A DNA stretch of 64,000 bases from Paenibacillus validus NBRC 15382 (GCF_004000985.1 NZ_BIMH01000009.1:1-64000), one strand, 5' to 3'; shown: positions 8,652 through 18,329, counted from the first letter of the stretch. Notes: generated by a model from the letters alone, not told the origin. A program made the numbers and translations.

Positions 8652-11600
8652 CGTTCATTCCCTCCTTCTTCGGATTCCGCCGACTCCTCTTCAGGCTCCT
8701 GTCCGATTTCCAGCGCCGCAAGCGGGCTCGTGCGTGCGGCCGCAGGGCGGAACGTCCGCGCCTTCTCTCCGCCCGCAGGAGTCTGCGCTTTGCGCTCCAT
8801 CAGCTCCAGCGCCGTCTCTTTGCCGAGCGCAGGCAGCTGCTTGAACGCATTGCCGGCAAGCTGCGGATCGAACTGGCATACCGGCTTGTACGAGCAGCCT
8901 TGACAGGCTGTCGCCGTACCGATACGGAACGGCTCGATCCCGATATGACCGTCGGTCATCGAGGTGCCGATATCGCGAATGGTCCTTCGGACATGCTTGC
9001 GCACCGCATTCCATTCCGCCTCCGTTGCGACCGAAGACGTCTTGTAAAAGCCGCCGTCCGCCTTCAACGCAACCGGAAGCAGTTCCGAGTAACCGCTGGA
9101 GCCGATCAAACCGCTATCCATCAAGCGAATCGTGTCTGGATCGGCAGTGAGCAGACCTTTCATTTTAAACCGTTTCTTCATTTCTTTCTCGATTTGCTCG
9201 GCGCTGATCGCATTCTTGACGTTCAGCAGCGGATTGTGCACGTGGAAGTACAGGACCCCCGCAGGCTGAGCTTCCGTACCGAGCCAAAGCGGGGCATGGG
9301 TCAGAATGACGTCCAAATACGTCATCATTTGCAGCGATAGTCCATAGTACACTTCCCCGAGCTGCAGCGCCTTGGAGCTCGACTTGTAATCGATGACCCG
9401 CAGCAGCGTGCCGCGCTCCGTATCGGCCCGGTCGATGCGATCGATCCGGCCTCGCAGGTTCATATGAACGCCGTTCTCCAGCTCGTACTGAAGCGGCGGT
9501 ATCGACTGGCCTGCGCCGAAGGCGATTTCCAGTCCGATCGGACGGAACTGCCCCCGTTTCGCATGCTCCCCTAACATGAGCGCCGCTCTGGCGATCACCT
9601 GCTTCAGCTTGCGGGCGATGTAATGGTACCGCTTCGAGCTGAGCAATATTTCGCCCTGCAGTCTTGGCGTCAGCGCATCGATCACGAGTGCCGCACGGCG
9701 TTCGGTTTCGGCCGCCGTCATGCCGCCCCAGTCGACGCCTTCGCGGACGACCTGTTCGGCGAATTGGCTGAGCGCCGCATGGAACAACTGCCCGATATCC
9801 GGGGCCTCCAGCCGAAACATCCGCCGTTCCTTCAGCCTTAAGCCGTGAGAAACGAATTGCGAGTAGGGGCATGCGACAAACCGCTCCATCCGGGATACGC
9901 TCGTCTCGATCGTGTCCCCGTACAGCTGCCGGCTCGCAGCCGGACTTAGCGGCTGGATCCGGTTCGTATACTGCAGCGCCTCCATCATTCTCGCCAATCT
10001 GCCGCTATATTCAGGCTGGCGGGCGAACCAATTGTACACCGACCACCAGACACCGTGGATCGGCGTTCCCCGCATCCATTGCTTCAACTGCACGATCAGA
10101 AGGGACAGCGCTTTGTTCGGGTGCGACACGAATTCGAGCTGCTCGCCAGCCGTCGTTTGCGCAGCCGGTTCGTTCAGCAGGAGCCTTTCCGGAACGTCCG
10201 GAAACAACCGTTTGATCTGACGGATCACATCGGACGGAAGCAGCGACTTGCCTTCCTCGTCAGCCAGCGGATAGCTGAGCCACAACCCGACGCTGGGCGT
10301 ACACAGCGCGTTATAAATCAAGAACGATTCGTCGAGCAGCCTTCTCCGGCTGTCCTCCGCAAGCTGAAGACCGGCTTCCGCCAGCCGCAGCCGCTCGGCC
10401 TCCGTCAGTACGCCGCTTTCGACGATTTTGGACGGCATGACCCCTTCGTTGACGCCCAGCACGAACAGATGCTTGACGCCGTCAGACCGGGTGCGGTCCA
10501 TACTGCCGATCAGCACCTGATCCAGCGTCGGCGGGACAAGCCCGAGCTTGATGCTTTCCAGGCCGGTTTCGACGAGCTTGGCAAACTGCTCCAGCGACGT
10601 CTCTTCGTCGCCCGTCAGCTCGACGAGCTGATCGAACATATCGATCACGCGATCCCACACTTGCGCGTGCTCTCTCGCCTTCTCGGGCTTGCCCGACCGA
10701 AGCGCCGCTTGTCCCCAAGCTTCGAGACGCTCGGGCACTCGCAGCCCTTCAAGCAGCTCGTACAACGCCTCTACGCGGTCGCGCACCGCCTTCCGCTCGC
10801 GCAGACGGTCCTGCAGCCGGCCGAGAGGGTCAGCCACAAGCCTCCTGCAGCGGTTGATTTGGCGTAAAAAAGCCGTATCCGCCTCGCGCCGGCCTTCCTC
10901 CTGCTCCAGCGAAGCCTCATAAACGTACGTCCAGTCCGCGTTCACCCGCCACTTCGAGCCTTGAATCCCGAAAGCCAGCACGTAGTTTTCCAGCTGATCG
11001 AACGCATAGCGGCCGACTTGGAGCTGCGGCGCCTCGCCCTCCCCGCCGCCGGTATTCGGCAGCGGTGTCAAGAACCCCGTCTTCACACAGCGGAACACCG
11101 CATCATATTTCCAATGAAGCCGGGCAACTTCCAGCGCGGAACGGATGAATTCAACAAGCGGATGATGCAGCACCGACCGCTTCTGGTCGAAAAACAAAGG
11201 GATGCCGAAGTCCGCAAACGTTCCGGCGATCAAATCGCCGTAAGCCTCGATGTTGCGCACGGAGACGGCGATGTCGCGCCAGCGCATCCCCTCTTCCCGC
11301 ACCAGGCTCCGGATGTCCCGCGCCAGTCCCTCCACTTCGGCCCTGCGGTGAACGGCTGCCGTAACACGCAATGCCGCGCCTTCTCGCTCTTCCGGCGACA
11401 TGCGGTACGCCTGCTTCATCCGGCTGCCCCAGTGCGCCTCCATGTGCGCGAGCATCGGGTTGGCGCGAAACCGGGCCGGCGGCGCCGCCGGCAGCACTTC
11501 CGGCTCCCGGACGGCAATCCCCAGCTCGTCAAGCCTGCGCCGCAGCTGAACCATCGTCCGCGCCGTCGGATGGAACAAGTCGAGCTCCTGCAGCTCCTTC

Positions 11601-12331
11601 CCGGCCCGGTACGGCCGGTTTAAGCTCAGCGTGAGCGTCACATCCTCTGCATGCACGGCAAGCTGCTCGATCACGGCGGCTTCCTGCGGTGTAAAACCGT
11701 GAAAACCGTCGATCCAACAAACCGCCTCGCGGATGTAGGACGATTCGCCGATCTGTCTGGCGAGCAGCGTCAAATAATCTTCCCCGTCCAAATAAAGCCG
11801 GGACAGCTCCTCCTCAAATTCGGCATACACGCTCTGCAGGTCATGCAGCTTGTCTGCCAGCGATCCTGTCGGCCCGGCTCCCGCCGCAAACCGCTCCCGA
11901 TAAAAACGGCCGAAATCCGCCGACGTCACGCCATACCTTTTAAATTCGGTAAACAATTGATTGACATGATCCAAATACCCCATTTGGTCCGCAGCCGTAT
12001 GCAGCCGTTTCAAACGATCCCGTTGTTTATGTAAAATGCGGTGAAGCAGCAGCTTCTTGCCCGTTTCGTCAATCGGCAGCCGCGCCGTACCGCCCACTTC
12101 CTGCATCACGCGCCAGGCCAGACGCCGGAAGCTGAGCACCTGCGCCCGAAGCGTCCCGCCAAGCTCCGGCACCGAGATCAAAGCGTACTCCGCCTGGAAC
12201 GTCGCCTGCTCCGGCACGAGCCAGATGAGCGGAGGCCCCTGCGGCTCCGCCTTCAGTCTCTGTTTAATTTCGTTCAGGCACAGCGTTGTCTTGCCGCTGC
12301 CCGCACGCCCAAGCACGAATCGAAACGCCAT
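8648..12331 (-). CDS. addB: ATP-dependent helicase/nuclease subunit B (AddB)
   Basis: About 1,227 residues, the normal AddB size. AddB is the Chi-recognising partner of AddA in double-strand-break processing and carries one nuclease site and a structural 4Fe-4S cluster. The N-terminus MAFRFVLGRAGSGKTT contains Walker A. The cluster ligands appear as FVACPYSQF at about residue 790 and as the C-terminal cluster CQGCSYKPVC. The nuclease motif RIDRID...VIDYKSS precedes it. I start at the ATG at 12331, preceded by GGAGGAG with 5 nt spacing; an upstream in-frame start at 12352 has no site. First gene of addB-addA-sbcD-sbcC; its stop overlaps the addA start. Confidence 0.95.
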   Translation of the reverse strand: MAFRFVLGRAGSGKTTLCLNEIKQRLKAEPQGPPLIWLVPEQATFQAEYALISVPELGGTLRAQVLSFRRLAWRVMQEVGGTARLPIDETGKKLLLHRILHKQRDRLKRLHTAADQMGYLDHVNQLFTEFKRYGVTSADFGRFYRERFAAGAGPTGSLADKLHDLQSVYAEFEEELSRLYLDGEDYLTLLARQIGESSYIREAVCWIDGFHGFTPQEAAVIEQLAVHAEDVTLTLSLNRPYRAGKELQELDLFHPTARTMVQLRRRLDELGIAVREPEVLPAAPPARFRANPMLAHMEAHWGSRMKQAYRMSPEEREGAALRVTAAVHRRAEVEGLARDIRSLVREEGMRWRDIAVSVRNIEAYGDLIAGTFADFGIPLFFDQKRSVLHHPLVEFIRSALEVARLHWKYDAVFRCVKTGFLTPLPNTGGGEGEAPQLQVGRYAFDQLENYVLAFGIQGSKWRVNADWTYVYEASLEQEEGRREADTAFLRQINRCRRLVADPLGRLQDRLRERKAVRDRVEALYELLEGLRVPERLEAWGQAALRSGKPEKAREHAQVWDRVIDMFDQLVELTGDEETSLEQFAKLVETGLESIKLGLVPPTLDQVLIGSMDRTRSDGVKHLFVLGVNEGVMPSKIVESGVLTEAERLRLAEAGLQLAEDSRRRLLDESFLIYNALCTPSVGLWLSYPLADEEGKSLLPSDVIRQIKRLFPDVPERLLLNEPAAQTTAGEQLEFVSHPNKALSLLIVQLKQWMRGTPIHGVWWSVYNWFARQPEYSGRLARMMEALQYTNRIQPLSPAASRQLYGDTIETSVSRMERFVACPYSQFVSHGLRLKERRMFRLEAPDIGQLFHAALSQFAEQVVREGVDWGGMTAAETERRAALVIDALTPRLQGEILLSSKRYHYIARKLKQVIARAALMLGEHAKRGQFRPIGLEIAFGAGQSIPPLQYELENGVHMNLRGRIDRIDRADTERGTLLRVIDYKSSSKALQLGEVYYGLSLQMMTYLDVILTHAPLWLGTEAQPAGVLYFHVHNPLLNVKNAISAEQIEKEMKKRFKMKGLLTADPDTIRLMDSGLIGSSGYSELLPVALKADGGFYKTSSVATEAEWNAVRKHVRRTIRDIGTSMTDGHIGIEPFRIGTATACQGCSYKPVCQFDPQLAGNAFKQLPALGKETALELMERKAQTPAGGEKARTFRPAAARTSPLAALEIGQEPEEESAESEEGGNER

Positions 12332-12652
12332 GTTAGCTCCTCCTCTTCCCACACCGCACCTTGTCCTTAACTCTACTATTCTACCAAAGAAACCGTAGTT
12401 CAGGTAAAAGGTAGGTTCTGGTACATTATATCATATATTGAGAAATAAGAACACACGTTCCTGACGTAAACCGGGCATACGCACGCCGCCTCCCGGTTTG
12501 GGATTTCCACCCTCCTGCCGCTGCTCTTCGCGCGAACGTATTGCTTTCCTCTCCCCTTTTCGGATAACGCCTTCGCTGGGCGTATACGAAGAACAGCCTG
12601 ACGCACGGATTGCATCAGGCTGTTCGAAATAAATCGGAACGGTGAACATGAC
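12332..12652. other. Intergenic region upstream of addB
   Basis: 321 bp without a convincing gene. On the minus strand it holds a perfect -10 hexamer TATAAT (complement of 12425-12430) with only a weak -35, a plausible but unproven addB promoter. At its other end is the nitroreductase terminator (12591-12625). Nothing else is recognised. Confidence 0.4.
12591..12625 (-). terminator. Hairpin terminator after the nitroreductase gene
   Basis: A perfect 11-bp inverted repeat (GAACAGCCTGA / TCAGGCTGTTC) with a 13-nt loop starts 28 nt past the nitroreductase stop. The T-run after it is short, so termination is likely but not certain. Confidence 0.55.
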
Positions 12653-13240
12653 TTAGGTCAGATGTTCGGTAATCCACCGCGTCTTATCGGCGACCGGACG
12701 GCGCTTTCCTTCCGGCTGCGGCATAGCCGGCTGCCCGACGTACAACAGCCCGACGAGCGCTTCGTCGCCGGTTAAGCCGAACGCTTGCTGCATGCGCGGA
12801 TGATACATCGGCTCGCCCGAGCGCCAGATCGCCCCGAGCCCGAGCGCATGCGCGGCAAGCAGCATATTTTGCACGGCCGCGTGGGCGGCTGCGAATTCCT
12901 CGATGCGGCTGACGCCCTTCTCCGCCGAAGGCGAAACGGCGACCGCAATCACCACCGGCGACCGGAACGCTTTAGCCGCATGCTTCGCGCGGAACGCTTC
13001 CCTTTCTTCCGGCGCCAACTTGGCCGGACTTTGCGTTTGCTCCGCAATGTCGGCGTAGGCTTCGCCCAGAATGTGCCGTCCATTCCCCGTCAGCACAAAG
13101 AAGCGCCAAGGCTCCGTCGCATGATGGCTGGGCGCCCAATTGCCCGCTTCCAACAGCTGCTCGATCTGTTCGCGGGGCACCGCTATGTCTTTCACACGAC
13201 CGATCGTGCGCCTTTCGCGAATCGCTTTAAACACATCCAT
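12653..13240 (-). CDS. Nitroreductase family protein
   Basis: An FMN-dependent nitroreductase-fold oxidoreductase, about 195 residues. The family signature is visible: MDVFKAIRERRTIGRVKD at the N-terminus (FMN phosphate contact), AGNWAPSHHATEPWRFFVL in the first third, and LGLGAIWRSG in the C-terminal third. Such enzymes reduce nitro compounds, quinones or flavins with NAD(P)H; the substrate cannot be told from sequence. I use the ATG at 13240, 8 nt after GGGGAGGAG; a GTG 9 nt upstream is too close to the ribosome binding site. It is a single-gene unit with its own terminator, flanked by addB and an rRNA methyltransferase that read the same way. Confidence 0.88.
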   Translation of the reverse strand: MDVFKAIRERRTIGRVKDIAVPREQIEQLLEAGNWAPSHHATEPWRFFVLTGNGRHILGEAYADIAEQTQSPAKLAPEEREAFRAKHAAKAFRSPVVIAVAVSPSAEKGVSRIEEFAAAHAAVQNMLLAAHALGLGAIWRSGEPMYHPRMQQAFGLTGDEALVGLLYVGQPAMPQPEGKRRPVADKTRWITEHLT

Positions 13241-13275
13241 GTCTTCCACTCCTCCCCATTGTGAGTGATCGCTGC

Positions 13276-14649
13276 CTATACTCTCGTCGTAACCTCAAAT
13301 ATGGCAAACTTCAAATAATGTCCTTCATCCACGCCCAGAATGCGCGGATGATCCTTGCCCGCCGCCCGAAAATCGACAAGGCGCAGCGTCTTGCCCGCGT
13401 CGCGGGCCGCCGCATGAATCGTCTCCAGGAACAAATCCGGCTTCATGTGATAGGAGCAGCTCGCCGTAACCAAATATCCGCCCTCGTTCACCAGCTTCAT
13501 CCCGTGCAGGTTGATGTCTTTATAGCCTCGGCATGCGCCTTCCACCGCGCTCCGCGATTTGGCGAACGCCGGAGGGTCCAGAATGACGACGTCCCACGTC
13601 CGCCCCTTAGCCTCCAGCTTAACCGACGTATCGACTTTGCGGCGGTCGGCCTGCCCCCGTTCCTGACGCTGCTCGATCCCGCGCACTTGCTCGCGCAAAT
13701 AATCGAACGCATCGGCCACTACGAACTCCACACGGTCACCGAATCCGTTCAACTCCACATTGCGCCGCGCAGTCTCTACCGCGTGCTCGGAGATGTCGAG
13801 GCAGGTTACCTTCTTCGCTCCGTATTGGCAAGCGTTAAGAGTAAAGCTGCCCGTATGAGAGAAGCATTCGAGAACGGTCGCTCCGTCCCAATAGGGGAAC
13901 GTTACTTCCTGCCCGCTTTTATTGACCGGCACCCGTCTGAGCGTGCCGTCGTCGGTCAGCTTGTCGACGGTCTGAATGCCGCTGCGTTTGCCCCAGCCGA
14001 GCATCAACGGCGCGATGGCCGCCCGGTTTTCCCGCTGATCGAAGAAATAGCCCGTCTTTTGCCCCTCGACGATATCCACCTCCAGCAGCAGCCCGTTCTC
14101 GCGAATCGCAATATGCCGCGGGCACTCGCCGTACAGTACGCCTTTGCGCTGTTCCAAGCCCTCAAGCTCGCGGACGGAGACGTCGCTTCGCTCGTAAATC
14201 CCCGCCGGCTGCATCACCTCTACAAGCGCGGACACAATCGCCTCCCGCGCGGTCTCCATGCCAAGCGTCAGCAGCTGCACTACAAGGACGTCCTCGAACT
14301 TGTCTACGATCAGCCCGGGCATAAAGTCCGCTTCGCCGTAAACGAGCCGGTACGACCTGGCCTCCGGCAAAAAGCGCTCGCGGTGTGCTTTCGCATGCCG
14401 CAAGCGATCCGCGAACCAATCATGCGTCAGCTCGGCGAGCGGCTCGTAAGAGACGATCCGGACCGTCAGATGTGACGCAGGATTATAATAACCGGTAGCG
14501 AGATATTGACCGTCATGCCGGTGCACGGCGACAAGACGGCCCGGCTCCGTTTCGCCCTCCACCCGTTCGATTTCCGTGCGGTATACCCAAGGGTGGCCTT
14601 CTTCCAGCCGTTTTTTCCGTTTTTTATGTAAATAAACGATCGCCATCAT
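13276..14649 (-). CDS. Class I SAM-dependent rRNA methyltransferase (RlmI/YwbD type)
   Basis: About 457 residues from the ATG at 14649 (MMAIVYLHKKRKKRLEEGHPW), preceded by GGGGA. An adjacent ATG at 14646 is equally possible. An N-terminal PUA domain (residues 1-80) is followed by a Rossmann methyltransferase domain. Motif I is VLECFSHTGSFTLNA, the acidic SAM-ribose contact is VTCLDISEHAVETA, and the catalytic motif IV is VVILDPPAFAKSR. This is the layout of 23S rRNA (cytosine-C5) methyltransferase RlmI and its Bacillus homologue YwbD. The exact target base is inferred from the family. The central part (residues 265-285) is charged and looks like a linker. Confidence 0.87.
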   Translation of the reverse strand: MMAIVYLHKKRKKRLEEGHPWVYRTEIERVEGETEPGRLVAVHRHDGQYLATGYYNPASHLTVRIVSYEPLAELTHDWFADRLRHAKAHRERFLPEARSYRLVYGEADFMPGLIVDKFEDVLVVQLLTLGMETAREAIVSALVEVMQPAGIYERSDVSVRELEGLEQRKGVLYGECPRHIAIRENGLLLEVDIVEGQKTGYFFDQRENRAAIAPLMLGWGKRSGIQTVDKLTDDGTLRRVPVNKSGQEVTFPYWDGATVLECFSHTGSFTLNACQYGAKKVTCLDISEHAVETARRNVELNGFGDRVEFVVADAFDYLREQVRGIEQRQERGQADRRKVDTSVKLEAKGRTWDVVILDPPAFAKSRSAVEGACRGYKDINLHGMKLVNEGGYLVTASCSYHMKPDLFLETIHAAARDAGKTLRLVDFRAAGKDHPRILGVDEGHYLKFAIFEVTTRV

Positions 14650-14700
14650 GCTTCCCCATCCTTTACTCTGTGTACCCGACTGCGGCCAATAATCGCGACA

Positions 14701-14889
14701 AATAGCGGAGCTTTGGTACGCCATTGGACCTTTTGGACGCCCTATCAAAGAAATAGCGGAACTGCAGTGTCTTATTTGCTCCTATTTCGTTTGAAAAGGG
14801 AGATTCGCCGCAAATAAGCCATCCTGGTTCCGCTATTGATGAAGTGCAGGCGTAAGATGCCCCAAATCAAGCATCCGAGTTCCGCTATT
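14701..14889. repeat. Cluster of palindromically arranged 28-nt repeats
   Basis: Between the RlmI-like gene and deoC (14650-14993, no gene) lie four related units. Two well-matched 28-nt copies face each other: 14752-14779 and, inverted, 14810-14837. Both read AATAGCGGAAC, eight variable bases, then CTTATTTGC. A diverged inverted copy ends at 14889 and a diverged direct copy starts at 14701. The arrangement can form a long stem-loop and looks like a dispersed intergenic repeat family. Confidence 0.75.
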
Positions 14890-14993
14890 CCATGATGAGC
14901 GCTCAGAGGGAGCACCAACCGTCCGGCGCGAACGCATGCTGCCGGTGCAATCGGCGCACCCCGGCCGCTGAGAGCCGCGATAGCCCCGCCCGC

Positions 14994-15677
14994 CTAGTAG
15001 GACGACGCGCCGGTGCTGCCCTGCATCAAAGCGACGCCGGAGCTCGTGCCGAGCCGCGTCGCGCCGGCTTCAATCATGCGCACCGCGGTCTCGAGATCGC
15101 GAATGCCGCCGGACGCTTTCACGCCGATGGAATCCGGAACGGACGAACGCATCAGGGCAATGTCTTCCACCGTCGCGCCGCCCTGGCCGAAGCCTGTCGA
15201 CGTCTTGACGTAATGGGCGCCTGCTTCGACAGACAGCTGGCAGGCCGTTTTCTTTTGCTCCTCGTTCAAGGCGCCCGTCTCGAAGATCACCTTCACGATC
15301 GCTTGGCCTTCCACCGCACGCACGACTGCGCGGATGTCTTCGCGGACTGCGGCGTAATCGCCCTGCTTCAATCGTCCGATCTGCAGCACCATATCGATCT
15401 CCGCCGCGCCCTGCTCGGCCGCTTTCGCCGCTTCCAACGCTTTCACGGAGCTTTCCATCGCGCCCAGCGGGAAACCGCAGACGACGCTGATCTTCACCCC
15501 GGAGCCCTGCAGGAGCTCGCGGCACAAAGGCACCCAAGTGCCGTTGACGCACACGCTGTAAAAGCGGTATTGACGCGCTTCTTCACAAATTTTACGGATC
15601 GCTTGTTCGTCGGCGTCCGCTTTCAGCAGAGTATGATCGATATACCCGGGCAGCTTGCTTACATCAAAGGCCGTCAT
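14994..15677 (-). CDS. deoC: Deoxyribose-phosphate aldolase
   Basis: Class I aldolase of 227 residues that splits 2-deoxyribose-5-phosphate into acetaldehyde and glyceraldehyde-3-phosphate in deoxynucleoside catabolism. The TIM-barrel signatures are complete: IDHTLLKADA near residue 12, EIDMVLQIG (Asp of the proton relay), HYVKTSTGFG with the Schiff-base Lys, and GVKASGGIRD with the second active-site Lys. It starts at the ATG at 15677, preceded by GAGGTGGAG. It lies 2 nt downstream of the Nudix gene stop and belongs to the mtaB-Nudix-deoC run. The last residues (GSTGASSY) are a short unconserved tail. Confidence 0.94.
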   Translation of the reverse strand: MTAFDVSKLPGYIDHTLLKADADEQAIRKICEEARQYRFYSVCVNGTWVPLCRELLQGSGVKISVVCGFPLGAMESSVKALEAAKAAEQGAAEIDMVLQIGRLKQGDYAAVREDIRAVVRAVEGQAIVKVIFETGALNEEQKKTACQLSVEAGAHYVKTSTGFGQGGATVEDIALMRSSVPDSIGVKASGGIRDLETAVRMIEAGATRLGTSSGVALMQGSTGASSY

Positions 15678-15679
15678 CG

Positions 15680-16108
15680 TTACTCCACCTCATAACCTAG
15701 CGCGTCCAGCGCCTTTTTTAATACCGAATCGTTGTTGCCGTAACCCGAATGCGTCTGCTGATGCCACGCTTCGAGGGGATGCAGCCACTCAACGCCGCGA
15801 ATTTCCTCCACCTGCGCTTGCAGCGTCCCCCCGGTCGCCTCGACCAGATAGTAGTACACCTCTTTATCCACGACCCCGACGCCTGACAAATTGAACTGAT
15901 AGGTGATTGTCTCGAGCGGTTTCACGATGCGGCCGACGATGCCTGTCTCCTCCAAAATTTCGCGGAGCGCGGTTTGTTCGACCGTTTCGCCAGGTTCCAT
16001 TTTCCCTTTCGGCAGCGTAATTTTCCCGTAACGGTCTTGGATCATCTGCACCTGCAAATCGTCACCGGCTTTTCGGTACACCACGCCGCCAGCTGAAATC
16101 TCCTTCAT
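15680..16108 (-). CDS. Nudix hydrolase
   Basis: A small (142-residue) Nudix pyrophosphohydrolase. The Nudix box is complete: GKMEPGETVEQTALREILEETGI at about residues 38-60, with the metal-binding REILEE core. I start at the ATG at 16108 (MKEISAGGVVYRK), which matches the typical family N-terminus; upstream in-frame codons would read back into mtaB. Substrate is not predictable from sequence; candidates are diadenosine polyphosphates or oxidised nucleotides. It lies 17 nt after mtaB and 2 nt before deoC, so is probably co-transcribed with both. Confidence 0.88.
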   Translation of the reverse strand: MKEISAGGVVYRKAGDDLQVQMIQDRYGKITLPKGKMEPGETVEQTALREILEETGIVGRIVKPLETITYQFNLSGVGVVDKEVYYYLVEATGGTLQAQVEEIRGVEWLHPLEAWHQQTHSGYGNNDSVLKKALDALGYEVE

Positions 16109-16125
16109 CGACAACACCCTTCCAT

Positions 16126-17526
16126 TTATACGATTGCTTTGGCCGCTTGTCCTGGAATTGCCTCTGCCGTCGCCTTCGTCGCTCTCTTCAAGCCGCTGAC
16201 GGCAGGCAGCTGCGGCGCGCCGACGATTTGTCCGCGGCATTCGTTAACGCCCGCTTCCGTCACCTTCACCCGGCACACTTGCCCGATCCAGTCTTCGCTG
16301 CCTTCGAACACAACCGACAAATAGTTATCCGAGTAGCCCATAATCATCCCGCTGCCGGGCTGCGCTTTATGCTCGCGCTCCGGGATGATCTCCAGCACTT
16401 GGCCGATGAATTTCTGCGCGTAAGCGAGCTGCATCCGTTCGGACAAATCGATCAGCTCGTGCACGCGCGCGTTCTTCAACTCTTCGTCGACCTGATCCTC
16501 CATCCGCGCTGCCGGCGTACCGGTCCGCTTGGAGTACGGAAACACGTGCATTTCCGAGAAGCCCATACGTTCCATGAACGCATAGCCGTTCCGGAACATC
16601 TCTTCCGTTTCGCCCGGGAAGCCGACGATGACGTCCGTCGTAATCGCGACGCCCGGCATAATGCGGTGAATATGCTCGATCTTCGCGGCAAACTCCTCGG
16701 TCGTATATTTCCGGCGCATCCGCTTCAGCACGTCATTATCGCCCGCCTGCAGCGGAATGTGCAGATGACGGCACATTTTCTCGGAATGCTGGAGCACCTC
16801 GAGCACCTCATCCGTAATTTGGCTGGCTTCGATGGAGCTGATGCGGATCCGTTTCAAGCCTTCCACCTTGTCCAAATCCCAAAGCAGCTTGGCCAAGCTG
16901 TAATCTTCCATATCTTCCCCGTATCCGCCCGTATGAATCCCCGTCAGCACGATTTCCTGATAGCCTGCGTCCACCAGCATCCGCGCCTGGTTGATGACGC
17001 TTTGCGGTTCGCGGCTGCGCATTAATCCGCGCGACCACGGAATGATACAGAACGTGCAGAAGTTGTTGCAGCCCTCTTGAATTTTCAAGAAGGCACGGGT
17101 CCGGTCTGCGAAATCGGGCACGTCAAGCTCTTCGAACGCCCGCGTTTTCATGATGTTGCGGACCGCATTGATCGGCTGCCGCTCCCGCTCCAGCTGCTTC
17201 ACATAGGTCAAAATTTTGTCCCGGTCCTGCGTGCCGATCACCAGATCGACGCCCGGGATGGCTAAAATTTCGGCCGGGGACGTCTGTGCGTAACAGCCGG
17301 TGACCGCAATGATCGCTTCCGGGTTGCGCCTTATTGCGCGGCGAATCATTTGCCTGCTCTTCTTGTCCCCCGTATTCGTAACCGTACACGTATTGATCAC
17401 ATAAATATCGGCCGTCGATTCGAAGTCGACCTGCTCGTAGCCCTCCTGTTTGAACAGCTGCCAGATCGCTTCCGTATCGTAGAAGTTGACTTTACAGCCG
17501 AGGGTGTGAAAAGCGACTGATGCCAT
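16126..17526 (-). CDS. mtaB: tRNA t6A37 methylthiotransferase MtaB
   Basis: Radical-SAM methylthiotransferase of 466 residues that converts t6A37 to ms2t6A37 in tRNAs reading ANN codons. It has the N-terminal UPF0004 domain with cluster-binding cysteines (HTLGCKVNF, INTCTVTN, VTGCYAQ), the radical-SAM motif CNNFCTFC near residue 155, and a C-terminal TRAM domain. Starting ATG at 17526 follows GGAGGAGAA. The order dnaJ-prmA-rsmE-mtaB is conserved in Bacillus, and here mtaB follows rsmE by 2 nt. About 25 residues at the C-terminus after the TRAM domain are Ala/Lys-rich and unconserved. Confidence 0.94.
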   Translation of the reverse strand: MASVAFHTLGCKVNFYDTEAIWQLFKQEGYEQVDFESTADIYVINTCTVTNTGDKKSRQMIRRAIRRNPEAIIAVTGCYAQTSPAEILAIPGVDLVIGTQDRDKILTYVKQLERERQPINAVRNIMKTRAFEELDVPDFADRTRAFLKIQEGCNNFCTFCIIPWSRGLMRSREPQSVINQARMLVDAGYQEIVLTGIHTGGYGEDMEDYSLAKLLWDLDKVEGLKRIRISSIEASQITDEVLEVLQHSEKMCRHLHIPLQAGDNDVLKRMRRKYTTEEFAAKIEHIHRIMPGVAITTDVIVGFPGETEEMFRNGYAFMERMGFSEMHVFPYSKRTGTPAARMEDQVDEELKNARVHELIDLSERMQLAYAQKFIGQVLEIIPEREHKAQPGSGMIMGYSDNYLSVVFEGSEDWIGQVCRVKVTEAGVNECRGQIVGAPQLPAVSGLKRATKATAEAIPGQAAKAIV

Positions 17527-17528
17527 AA

Positions 17529-18329
17529 TTACCGTTCTCCTCCCATCTCACCGGATTCATATAAAATACACGTCAGACCGACCATGGCGGCGGTTTCCGT
17601 TCGTAAAATACGTTTGCCCAAAGAGACCGCACGGCAGCCGGCGCGTTCCGCTTCATCCGCTTCGCGTTCGCTGAATCCGCCTTCCGGTCCGACGATCAGC
17701 AGCAGCTTCGGACGAGCAGCGGCATGAGTGCCCCCGGTCTCCGCCGCTTCCGGGCCCATACGCCCCTGAAGCGCTGCGCGAATCTGCGCTCGCAGCTCCT
17801 GAACATCCTGCTTCTCATAGCAAAACCAAGCGGCATCCGCCTCGGCGGCGAGCTGCAGCAGCTCCTTCCAGCCGCGCACGGCATCGACGGACGGAATCCG
17901 GTTGCGGTGCGCCTGTTCGGCCGCTTCCTTGGCAATTTTTTGCCACCGTTCCAGACGCTTGCCTTCCTTCTTCCCGTCCAGCTGAACGACGGTGCGCTCC
18001 GACGTGAAAGGCACGAACCGGGTTGCCCCGATCTCCGTTCCCTTCTGGATCACCAGCTCCATCTTGTCGCCTTTCGGCAAGCTTTGCGCGATCCATACGT
18101 CGACGCTTGGTTCGCGGTCCATCGGCAGCTCCGTCTCAACCTCCGCCGACACTTGTCCGCCTTCGAGCGAACGAAGCACGACAACAGCTTCGCGGTTCGC
18201 CCCGTCGCTCACGATACAGCGATCTCCGGCTTTAGCCCGCATGACGCGAATCAAGTGGTGAGCGTCGTCACCCGTTATCGTAACCATATCAGCGGAAAAT
18301 TGCTCCGGCTGAATGAAATATCTCTGCAT
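17529..18329 (-). CDS. rsmE: 16S rRNA (uracil-1498-N3)-methyltransferase
   Basis: SPOUT-class methyltransferase of about 266 residues that methylates U1498 of 16S rRNA. N-terminal PUA-like part MQRYFIQPEQF...DDAHHLIRVMRAK, then the SPOUT knot with KGDKMELVIQKGTEIGA, LLIVGPEGGFSEREAD and a C-terminal LGKRILRTETAA, the family's SAM-binding loops. I use the ATG at 18329 (MQRYF is canonical), just after GGGGG; an ATG 9 nt upstream is possible. The region between the two catalytic loops contains an insertion-like stretch rich in Gln/Ala. It lies 2 nt upstream of mtaB in the same transcript. Confidence 0.93.
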   Translation of the reverse strand: MQRYFIQPEQFSADMVTITGDDAHHLIRVMRAKAGDRCIVSDGANREAVVVLRSLEGGQVSAEVETELPMDREPSVDVWIAQSLPKGDKMELVIQKGTEIGATRFVPFTSERTVVQLDGKKEGKRLERWQKIAKEAAEQAHRNRIPSVDAVRGWKELLQLAAEADAAWFCYEKQDVQELRAQIRAALQGRMGPEAAETGGTHAAARPKLLLIVGPEGGFSEREADEAERAGCRAVSLGKRILRTETAAMVGLTCILYESGEMGGER

